A stretch of DNA of 43,499 nucleotides, from the IMG/VR virus record IMGVR_UViG_3300022689_000011, positions 1-43,499 of that record; one strand, written 5' to 3'. Made by a program: the position numbers and the translations under genes. The notes beneath the pieces were generated by a model. It saw only the letters and a program-made list of their open reading frames with translations. It searched no databases and was not told the origin of the DNA. This document shows positions 30,261 through 36,818 of this stretch, one piece after another. Source of the DNA: a virus. Numbering within the stretch: position 1 is the first letter of the stretch; each line of letters begins with the position of its first letter.

Positions 30261-32701
30261 TTCTCTATAAACCTTGTTGGGTTCGACACGACGAACGCAC
30301 GGCCCGACTTGTTGTAGCGTGCGGCTAGATCGGCCTTGCCCATTTCGATTATGTCGCCGTCGTCGATAAGCGATTGCATGGTGCGCTTAATGGCGTTGGT
30401 CGCGCCTAGACGATCATTGCGGAACGCGGCTAGGCTGGTAAGGCGGCGCTGCACGTATGCCAGCGACACAACATGGTCGCGGTGCATGGGGCGTTCGATC
30501 TTGTACTTGGCAAGGTCTTCGTAGGGCAATTGCAGGTATTGCAGCGTGACCCGGATAAAGTCGGATACTTGGCGGGTTTCTTCGCTTGTGCGCCCGACGT
30601 TGCCGCTATCGAATTTCTGCATAACGCCTTCGATATCTCGACGTACGATATTGAACGCCCATTCGCCTATGTCGCGGGTTATGCGCGGGTTGTCGGGGTC
30701 AACGCCTACGGCCACTAGGGCGGCAAGCTTGAGCGTCTTAAGGTGCGCCCGGTTCCACAGTTGCCGCCCGGCTTCGCGTTGGTCGGCCATGTTTATTTGC
30801 GCGTCTGCGTAAGTGTCAACGTATTGCTTGTTGCCTAGAAACTCAAACGCGGCTTGGTCTGCGTACTCGACGTTGCGCGTAATGTTGTGCGAGTTCATGG
30901 ACGAAGCGTTGTGGCATAGTGCGGCGAAACGCTGCATAAGTTCGACGCTAGGCCGTACGGTCGAATGGTCGTCGTTCATTTCGGGGCGACGCCCGTTGTA
31001 TTCGATCACAAGCAAGCGCGGCAAGAGGCCGTCCGCGATAAGCCCTTCGTCAAGGTTCGCGTAGTAGCTTTCGGGCGTGCTTTCGCCTAGCAGGGTAAAC
31101 GCAGGGCTTTGCACTTCTTCGGTGTTCTTCGTCGTGTCGCTGTACGCGGTCGGGCGCAATACGTCGCCTTGGCCGCTCTTGCCGAATAGATCAAGCAACA
31201 CCTTCTTAAGCATGATTTCCGACGACGACGCGCGGGGATGCGCTAGGCGCTGCATTGCAAGCCCGAATTCGCCTACGATAGACACGAAGCTACGCGACTT
31301 GGCAAAGCACTTTAGCAGGGCTTGCCCGCTTGAGATTTCCGCAGGCCCGATATACTCCGAAAGGTTCGGCAGTACGTTCGGCATGTTGCCTTCGTGCCAA
31401 TCGCCGGATTGGGCGAACGTCATAAACTTGTTGATACCCGACGCCATAGCTTCTTTGCCTGTACCTGTCGGGGCCAGTAACAACACGTATTGGTTAAGTC
31501 CGGTGTTGGACACGTTGTAAGCGCGACCGCAGATACCGGCCAACAATCCGATTGCCCCGGCTAGGGCGATTTCAGGCACCGGGCGCGGGGCGCTGCGGTA
31601 GATATAGTCGGCAATCTCGCCTAGCAGGCCGGGCGGCATGGGTATAGCGGTCGTGTCGGGGCGCTTGACCGGGGGCGTATGCTTGGGCTGCGGTTGGGCG
31701 TACTGCACGGGCTGGTAGAGGCCCGGCGCAGTCACACTAGCAGGCAAGAAAGCCAAGTTGCCTTCGGGGGTATGCGGGGCTTCTGCGGCCCGCTTAAGCG
31801 CTTCCTCTAGTTCGTTGTTGAACCCGTCAAGGTCAATTGGCGGCAACATGCGGTCGAACGCGCGGTTAATCGTGTAGTTGAGATACCCGGTACGCTTGGC
31901 CTTGTCGCGGACACCTAAGCCCGATCTGCGGAATAGCCGCATGATCTGCGTACGGTTTTGCGTGTAGAAGGCTAGGAAGTTCATAAGGGCTTGGTCGGCT
32001 TCGGACTGCGACGGGTAATCGTTCTGCCATTCGCCCCGCAACAGCTTATCGAACTTGTCGCGGTTTTCCGCGCTCAAGCCCTTCGCAATAACTTCGTCGT
32101 CGCTGTACTTTTCGGTTAGGTCGCCGCCGTACACTTCGACGTTTGCGCCCCCGCCTAGTTCTTGGTACAGGGTTTCGACAAGGGCTTGTTGCTCAACGAT
32201 AGGCGCGTTGCGGTATACGTTGCCGGTCATGGTGAAAAACCGGCCTTCGCTGTATTGCTCAATAGCGTCGCGCTTACGCCCGCCCGGCGCTTTGCCCCGG
32301 CAAATCAGGTGCAGCCCGCGACCGCTAGGCGAGAATTCCGCGTAGGTTCCGAACTTGTCAAAGATGCGGCGTTGCACTTCGGCAATGCGCTGCGGGTCTT
32401 TGCGTACGTACGATCCATCCGGGTACGTTTCGTACGGGTCGTCAAGGTCGATACCTGTAAAGGGGTCGTTTTCGGTAAACACGAAGCCCGCGCCGTCCCA
32501 AAACCCCGATTTGAGCGCTTGCACGATAGTGTCGAACGTGGCCCATGTCTGCGGATTGGTCACGCTTGCGTGCTGGCCCGTATGGGGGCTGTAGGGAACC
32601 TTCGTAGGCTTCGGACTGTCTTTGTCTTCGTACCGCCACACGACCCATTGTGGGTAAGCTTTAAGGTCGTCGGGTACGCTATGTAGCGTATCAAATGTCA
32701 A
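30257..32701 (-). CDS. Primase-polymerase fused to DUF3987-type helicase
   Basis: An 814-aa replication protein. The N-terminal AEP/PrimPol domain has Asp85-x-Asp87 (TGIDLDDPY), SPSGRGLHL (125-132) with the His of motif II, and EQYSEGRFFTMTG (148-160). The middle (about 340-360) is a Pro-rich linker. The C-terminal superfamily helicase of DUF3987 kind has Walker A APTGTGKE near 413 and VGEFGLAMQ as a Walker B-like Glu. Such fusions prime and unwind. The start is a TTG (32699-32701) preceded by GGGGAAAAG, overlapping the HTH gene by 11 bases. It is encoded opposite to the polymerase operon. Confidence 0.88.
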   Translation of the reverse strand: MTFDTLHSVPDDLKAYPQWVVWRYEDKDSPKPTKVPYSPHTGQHASVTNPQTWATFDTIVQALKSGFWDGAGFVFTENDPFTGIDLDDPYETYPDGSYVRKDPQRIAEVQRRIFDKFGTYAEFSPSGRGLHLICRGKAPGGRKRDAIEQYSEGRFFTMTGNVYRNAPIVEQQALVETLYQELGGGANVEVYGGDLTEKYSDDEVIAKGLSAENRDKFDKLLRGEWQNDYPSQSEADQALMNFLAFYTQNRTQIMRLFRRSGLGVRDKAKRTGYLNYTINRAFDRMLPPIDLDGFNNELEEALKRAAEAPHTPEGNLAFLPASVTAPGLYQPVQYAQPQPKHTPPVKRPDTTAIPMPPGLLGEIADYIYRSAPRPVPEIALAGAIGLLAGICGRAYNVSNTGLNQYVLLLAPTGTGKEAMASGINKFMTFAQSGDWHEGNMPNVLPNLSEYIGPAEISSGQALLKCFAKSRSFVSIVGEFGLAMQRLAHPRASSSEIMLKKVLLDLFGKSGQGDVLRPTAYSDTTKNTEEVQSPAFTLLGESTPESYYANLDEGLIADGLLPRLLVIEYNGRRPEMNDDHSTVRPSVELMQRFAALCHNASSMNSHNITRNVEYADQAAFEFLGNKQYVDTYADAQINMADQREAGRQLWNRAHLKTLKLAALVAVGVDPDNPRITRDIGEWAFNIVRRDIEGVMQKFDSGNVGRTSEETRQVSDFIRVTLQYLQLPYEDLAKYKIERPMHRDHVVSLAYVQRRLTSLAAFRNDRLGATNAIKRTMQSLIDDGDIIEMGKADLAARYNKSGRAFVVSNPTRFIEK

Positions 32702-32894
32702 GGCTTTTCCCCATCAAAAACGTGTACAGGGCTTCGACCTTAGACACGCCGGGGTCTTCGATTGACCCCGCCGCGAATTGCTGTATCCATCGTGCGGACA
32801 CGCCGCATTCTTCGGCAATAACTTCGTACGTGAGAATGCGGGGCCGGGCGGCTAGGGCTTCCCTAGTCCTTGTGGCAAGAACGGATGCAGACAC
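32691..32894 (-). CDS. Small helix-turn-helix protein, 67 aa (Cro/CI-like)
   Basis: The helix-turn-helix reads LTYEVIAEECGVSARWIQQFAAGSI (about 21-45), as in small Cro-like regulators or excisionase-type proteins. The start is GTG 32892-32894 with site AGAAGG. It sits at the divergent promoter region and probably controls it: the palindrome at 32956-32978 is a possible operator. Confidence 0.75.
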   Translation of the reverse strand: MSASVLATRTREALAARPRILTYEVIAEECGVSARWIQQFAAGSIEDPGVSKVEALYTFLMGKSLDI

Positions 32895-32955
32895 AAGATA
32901 AGCCTTCTGGTTGTGTTGGGTTCGGCCTCTAGGCGTAAACCACTAAATAATGTAG

Positions 32956-33002
32956 GTCAACCACATTTTTGAGTTGACACGGCACACAGGAATGTCTAGG
33001 TT
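32956..33002 (+). promoter_or_regulatory. Rightward promoter of the replication operon with overlapping palindrome
   Basis: TTGACA (32974-32979), 17-nt spacer, TAGGTT (32997-33002), 44 bases before the first plus-strand gene. GTCAAC (32956-32961) and GTTGAC (32973-32978) form an inverted repeat over the -35. The left arm read on the minus strand gives TTGACC, a possible -35 for the leftward transcript, so one protein could control both directions. Confidence 0.6.
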
Positions 33003-33045
33003 GCTTCGTAGCCAAACGGCTAATCTATCAACGAAGGATACCAAC

Positions 33046-33510
33046 ATGAACACCGCACACAACACCGCAGGCGTCGGCCACAACAACCCGCCGAAGCCCT
33101 TTGCGGAAATGTCCCGCGACGAACAACTTTTGGCTTGGGACGCGACCAAGAAACAACTTGACGCGCTCAAGGAACAAGAAATGGCGATGCGCAAGCACAT
33201 CGTCGAAGGCGCACAACAGGGCATTGACCCCGAACAAGTCGGCACGCAAAACGTCGAACTTGGCAACGGGTGGAAACTCAAGGCCGTAATTTCCGACGCG
33301 TACGTGCTGGACACCGACAACGACAAGGTTGACGCCGTGCTTGACCAGTTGGAAGACTGGCAGGCCGACCGCCTTGTGAAGTGGACGGGTAGCCTGTCCA
33401 AGCGTGAGTACGACGCCCTTGACCCCGAAGACCGGGCGAAGGTCGATACTGTCGTGACGATCAAGCGCAAAGCCCCTACGCTGTCGCTTGTCGCCCCCAA
33501 GGGCGCGTAA
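33046..33510 (+). CDS. Early protein with GHNNPP N-terminus, 154 aa
   Basis: MNTAHNTAGVGHNNPPKPFAEMSRDEQLLAWDA..., ATG 33046-33048 behind GAAGGATACC. The N-terminal GVGHNNPP is a recurring motif of alphaproteobacterial phage proteins. A coiled coil at about 28-58 and a beta-rich domain with NGWKLKAVISDAYVLD follow. First gene of the rightward operon, so an early function is likely; the exact role is unknown. Confidence 0.75.
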   Translation: MNTAHNTAGVGHNNPPKPFAEMSRDEQLLAWDATKKQLDALKEQEMAMRKHIVEGAQQGIDPEQVGTQNVELGNGWKLKAVISDAYVLDTDNDKVDAVLDQLEDWQADRLVKWTGSLSKREYDALDPEDRAKVDTVVTIKRKAPTLSLVAPKGA

Positions 33511-33524
33511 CCCACCAACAGAAT

Positions 33525-33599
33525 TCCCGCCCAATCGGTTGAAGTGAAGGCCGCAGCGCCGACTTACCGGACGGCAAAGCCGCATAGGATTGGGCGGGG
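33525..33599 (+). ncRNA. Structured RNA element between early genes
   Basis: CCCGCCCAATC (33526-33536) pairs perfectly with GATTGGGCGGG (33588-33598), extendable by a U-G pair. The 51-nt interior contains a further small hairpin (GCCG...CGGC near 33558-33574). No T-run follows, and the ribosome site of the next gene (AAAGGA 33604-33609) lies just outside. It may be a cis-regulatory leader or processed small RNA; no known class recognised. Confidence 0.45.
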
Positions 33600-33616
33600 A
33601 TACAAAGGAACACAGC

Positions 33617-33883
33617 ATGGCACCAAAAGCTTACCCTATTCCTGCCCACATTGTAGCGCCGGGACCGCGACGTGACGGGCACGTACTGCAAATCCAGTTG
33701 GACGGCGAAAACCCGCCGTACGCTTGGGCCGAAGTCAACACCGAAGAAGGTTGGGGCGTACGCTACGTCACAAACGAAACCGGACGATTGCAGCCCAACC
33801 CCGACAAACCCGACGAATACCTTATGGAACGCGTCGAAGGCGAGTTCGCCGCTATTTGGGTCCAAGGGAACCGGGGCGCATGA
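33617..33883 (+). CDS. Hypothetical protein, 88 aa
   Basis: MAPKAYPIPAHIVAPGPRRDGH..., ATG 33617-33619 with AAAGGA 7 bases upstream (an earlier TTG at 33590 is inside the RNA stem and less likely). Compact beta-rich composition (HVLQIQLDGENPPYAWAEVN). Ends in an ATGA overlap with the next gene. Unknown function. Confidence 0.68.
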   Translation: MAPKAYPIPAHIVAPGPRRDGHVLQIQLDGENPPYAWAEVNTEEGWGVRYVTNETGRLQPNPDKPDEYLMERVEGEFAAIWVQGNRGA

Positions 33884-34209
33884 CGGACCTTATGCACCCG
33901 CAAGTATCCCCGTCGCCCGGCGCACGCACTGCCCGTCCGTTCGACGCCGTTGAGGTTGACGAACACGTTGATTGCGACCGGATTTGGGCTACGATCTTGC
34001 AAGCCCGCGACGATCTTGAGCGGTACGAAGACGCCGCAAAACAACGCGTTACCGACGCAGAACAAGGCGAATGGGACGCACGCGCAGCACTTGAGGCCGA
34101 CCCGCCGCGCGATCTTGAGGAAATAGAAGCGGCGTTCAACGACCTTGTTGCCAGCGGGTACAAGCGTAAGAAGTTCGAACGGCTACGCCGCGCAATCCAA
34201 GGAAGCTAA
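33880..34209 (+). CDS. Hypothetical protein, 109 aa, coiled-coil
   Basis: MTDLMHPQVSPSPGARTARPF..., then a long acidic helix (DRIWATILQARDDLERYEDAAKQRVTDAEQGEW) and a basic C-terminal helix (YKRKKFERLRRAIQGS). ATGA overlap upstream, 3 bases before the Sak4-like gene. Unknown function; perhaps a partner of the recombination proteins. Confidence 0.66.
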   Translation: MTDLMHPQVSPSPGARTARPFDAVEVDEHVDCDRIWATILQARDDLERYEDAAKQRVTDAEQGEWDARAALEADPPRDLEEIEAAFNDLVASGYKRKKFERLRRAIQGS

Positions 34210-34212
34210 CAC

Positions 34213-34923
34213 ATGCAAATGTCGCAACTACGGCCCGCATACGCGATCGCACAACAATACGGCGTCAAGTCGCTGGCCTATGGCGGGCCGGGGTCGGGCA
34301 AGACGCCGTTGATTAAGACCGCGCCCCGCCCCGTAGTGTGCGCCTGCGAACCGGGTATGCTTTCCCTGCGCGATTGGGACGGCCCCGTGTGGGAAGCGTT
34401 CACGCCTGCGGCAATCGACGAATTCTTTGCATGGGTTTTCGGGTCCAACGAAGTGCATAACTTCGATACTATTTGTATCGACAGTGTGTCGCAAATGGCC
34501 GAAACGTACTTGGGCAAAGCACTTGTCACGCACAAGCACGGCCTCAAGGCTTACGGCGAAATGTCCGACAAGGTTATGCGGCACCTTGGCATGTCTGACA
34601 ACGGACAGGGCCAGCCGTGCGGCTTGTACTACCTGCAACAGAAGCACGTATACCTTGTCGCAAAGCAAATGCTATCGCAGGAAGGGGGCGGCATTACAAA
34701 GAAGCGCCCATACTTTCCCGGCAACGAACTTAACGTAAAGGTGCCACACCTTTACGACGAAATCTTGCATATCGGGGTAATGCAAATCCCCGGTGTTGCA
34801 GGGCAACAGCGTGCTATTCGTACGCTGGAAACGCTGGAAGTTACCGCCCGTGATCGGTCGGGGCGTCTGGCAGAGTGTGAGCCGTGCGACTTGGGCGCAT
34901 TGTTCGCAAAGTGCATGTCCTAA
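34213..34923 (+). CDS. Sak4-like RecA-fold ATPase (single-strand annealing)
   Basis: A 236-aa protein. Walker A GGPGSGKT (24-31), Walker B FDTICIDSVS with Asp90, and the core follows the phage nucleotide-binding AAA_24/Sak4 family. Sak4 proteins bind ssDNA and promote annealing, usually together with an SSB encoded next to them, as here. It lacks a RecA C-terminal domain. Lies between the small early genes and the DUF669 gene. Confidence 0.85.
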   Translation: MQMSQLRPAYAIAQQYGVKSLAYGGPGSGKTPLIKTAPRPVVCACEPGMLSLRDWDGPVWEAFTPAAIDEFFAWVFGSNEVHNFDTICIDSVSQMAETYLGKALVTHKHGLKAYGEMSDKVMRHLGMSDNGQGQPCGLYYLQQKHVYLVAKQMLSQEGGGITKKRPYFPGNELNVKVPHLYDEILHIGVMQIPGVAGQQRAIRTLETLEVTARDRSGRLAECEPCDLGALFAKCMS

Positions 34924-34939
34924 CAGAAAGGCGAATGAC

Positions 34940-35737
34940 ATGGTACAATTCAACTTTGACGCGACGCAGGTTGCGCCGTCTACGGGCTACGAACCGTTGC
35001 CCGAAGGCTGGTACAACGTCGCAATCTCCGAAAGCGAAATCAAGCCGACCAAGGACAAGGAAGGCGCGTACTTGCAGCTTACGGCGAAGGTGCTGGACGG
35101 GCCGCAAATGGGCAAGGTCGTGTTTATCCGGCTCAACGTCCAGAACAAGAACCAACAGGCTGTGGATATCGCGTACGGCGAACTTTCCGCAATCTGTCAC
35201 GTCACGGGCGTGTATCATGTGCAGGAAAGCACGCAGCTTCACAATATCCCCTTCCAACTGCGTGTGATCGTCAAGCCCGGCGACAACGGCCCTATGAACG
35301 AAGTCAAGGGCTACAAGGACGCCCAAGGCAACGATCCGGGCAAGGCCGGTGGCGGCGCGACGCAGGGCCAGCCGCAGAACTTCGGCGCGGGCCAGCCCGC
35401 AGGCAACGGAATGCAGGGCCAGCCGCCGCAGGGGGCACAACAGCCCGCAGGCGGTTGGGGGCAGGGCCAGCCCCCGGAACAGGGCCAGCAACCGGCACAG
35501 CCGCCCGCAGGGCAGGGGCAATGGGGCCAGCCGCCCCAAGGCCAGCAACAGCCCCCGCAAGGGCAGGGTCAGGGCGTCCAGCCGGGCCAGCAACCGGCCT
35601 TCGGGGGCGGTGCGCCCGCTCAACAGGCCGCGCCCCCGCAGGGCCAGCCGCAAGGGCAGGGCGGGTGGACACAGCCCGCACAGGGCCAGCCCGCGCAAGG
35701 CGGGGCACCTTGGGGGCAGACGCAGCCCGCACAGTGA
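34940..35737 (+). CDS. DUF669-type ssDNA-binding protein with long Q/P/G-rich tail
   Basis: 265 aa, ATG 34940-34942. Residues 1 to about 130 match the DUF669 family (QFNFDATQVAPSTGYEPLPEGWYNV...IKPTKDKEGAYLQLTAKVLDG...NIPFQLRVIVKPGDN), an OB-like ssDNA-binding fold. Residues 131-265 consist almost only of Gly, Gln, Pro and Ala, with many GQ, PPQG and QQP units and Trp at intervals, ending WGQTQPAQ. It is the partner of the Sak4-like protein. The tail is far longer than the usual acidic-tip linker of SSBs. A strong terminator follows. Confidence 0.85.
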   Translation: MVQFNFDATQVAPSTGYEPLPEGWYNVAISESEIKPTKDKEGAYLQLTAKVLDGPQMGKVVFIRLNVQNKNQQAVDIAYGELSAICHVTGVYHVQESTQLHNIPFQLRVIVKPGDNGPMNEVKGYKDAQGNDPGKAGGGATQGQPQNFGAGQPAGNGMQGQPPQGAQQPAGGWGQGQPPEQGQQPAQPPAGQGQWGQPPQGQQQPPQGQGQGVQPGQQPAFGGGAPAQQAAPPQGQPQGQGGWTQPAQGQPAQGGAPWGQTQPAQ

Positions 35738-35754
35738 CGGACCCTACGCGACGT

Positions 35755-35783
35755 ATACGGGGGCCGCGTGCCCCCGTATTTTC
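35755..35783 (+). terminator. Intrinsic terminator inside the replication operon
   Basis: ATACGGGGGC (35755-35764) pairs with GCCCCCGTAT (35770-35779), 10 bp with a 5-nt loop, followed by TTTCT. It is placed after the SSB gene and should raise its expression over the nuclease, helicase and polymerase genes that follow by read-through. Confidence 0.8.
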
Positions 35784-35797
35784 TAGCGGGGTCTTTC

Positions 35798-35935
35798 ATG
35801 GAACACTTGCGAAACATTCTCACGTCGCACCAACTAGAGAAACTTAAGAAGAAAGCCCGACAACATGGACAAGCTACCAATCGACACAGACGTACCCGTG
35901 CCAAGCGACGCACGTACAAGCGCAAAAGAAGGTAG
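35798..35935 (+). CDS. Possible tiny basic protein, 45 aa, overlapping the nuclease start
   Basis: MEHLRNILTSHQLEKLKKKARQ..., stop 35933-35935. It starts just after the terminator with GCGGGG 8-9 bases upstream, and about 40% of the residues are Lys or Arg. The last 71 bases overlap the nuclease gene in another frame. It could be a real nucleic-acid-binding peptide or leader, or chance; coding potential cannot be settled by eye. Confidence 0.35.
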   Translation: MEHLRNILTSHQLEKLKKKARQHGQATNRHRRTRAKRRTYKRKRR

Positions 35936-36818
35936 CGGCGACGCGTTGTCCGCCCCCGGTGCAAGGGCGCAGCTTGCCCGCCGTATCAAAGAGGATATCG
36001 ACGAATTTTGCCGAACCACTTACGACGGCGGGCACCGACGCCACTTGGGCGCGTCACAAATCGGGCACGAATGTTCCCGCTATCTTTGGTACGTTTTCCG
36101 TTGGGTTCAAGCCCCGACGTTTGACGGACGTATGCAAAGGCTTTTCAATCGCGGGCACCGCGAAGAAGCACGCTTTATCGAATGGCTTGAGGGTATCGGC
36201 GCACAGGTCGTCGAGTTCCAACCGGACGCAGACGGAAACGCCAACAAGGGCGAACAACAATACCGCGTCAAGGGTGTACTTGGTCACTTCGGCGGGTCGC
36301 TTGACGGCCAAATAAAGTTGCCGGAACGCTACGGCGTAGACTTCGGCATGTTGTCGGAATTCAAGACCAAGGGCACGGGGGCGGGGTTCACAAAGCTATG
36401 TGAAAAGGGCGTAAGGATCGTCGCCCCGCAGCACTTCGACCAAATGTGCGTATACGGTCGCGCGTATGGGTACAAGTACGCGCTCTATATGGCTATCAAC
36501 AAGAATGACGATAGCTTGCACGTCGAGATTGTCGAACTTGATTGGAAGCGCGGCGAACAACTTGAGCGCAAAGCCGCCGACGTCATTACGTCGCAGGTTC
36601 CCCCGGCAAAGCTTTCGCAAAGTCCGGCGTTTCAGGCGTGCAAATGGTGCGACTTTTCGGACATATGCCACAACGAAAAGGCGGTAGAAAAGAACTGCCG
36701 TAGCTGCGTATCGGCGTCACCAACCGAAGACGGGCAGTGGTTTTGCGCGACGTATCAGGGCGTAATCCCTGCCGAATTCATCCCGCAAGGATGCGATAGC
36801 TATAGCCCGATTGCATAA
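35865..36818 (+). CDS. PD-(D/E)xK nuclease, Cas4/RecB-like with Fe-S cysteines
   Basis: A 317-aa protein. GASQIGHECSRYLWY (62-76) holds the N-terminal Cys70. Active site: Asp147 (GSLDGQI), Glu165 and Lys167 (SEFKTKG). C-terminal Cys259, Cys262 and Cys268 (CKWCDFSDIC) complete the one-plus-three cysteine pattern that binds 4Fe-4S in Cas4 and AddB. A further four-Cys tail follows (278, 281, 294, 310). Likely a 5'-3' resecting exonuclease supplying ssDNA to the Sak4/SSB pair. The stop overlaps the helicase start (TAATG). Confidence 0.87.
   Translation: MDKLPIDTDVPVPSDARTSAKEGSGDALSAPGARAQLARRIKEDIDEFCRTTYDGGHRRHLGASQIGHECSRYLWYVFRWVQAPTFDGRMQRLFNRGHREEARFIEWLEGIGAQVVEFQPDADGNANKGEQQYRVKGVLGHFGGSLDGQIKLPERYGVDFGMLSEFKTKGTGAGFTKLCEKGVRIVAPQHFDQMCVYGRAYGYKYALYMAINKNDDSLHVEIVELDWKRGEQLERKAADVITSQVPPAKLSQSPAFQACKWCDFSDICHNEKAVEKNCRSCVSASPTEDGQWFCATYQGVIPAEFIPQGCDSYSPIA

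Noticed and set aside
32691-32894. CI-like repressor implying lysogeny
   Set aside because: Only a 67-aa HTH with no dimerisation or cleavage domain, and I saw no integrase, excisionase pair or attachment site.
33525-33599. tRNA gene in the structured element
   Set aside because: The stem is 11 bp with no 7-bp acceptor, no anticodon arm and no T-loop consensus.
35349-35847. Overlapping frames in the SSB tail region (for example 35349-35786)
   Set aside because: They arise from the repetitive GC-rich coding of the Q/P/G tail and are low-complexity Arg/Ser or Ala/Gly strings.
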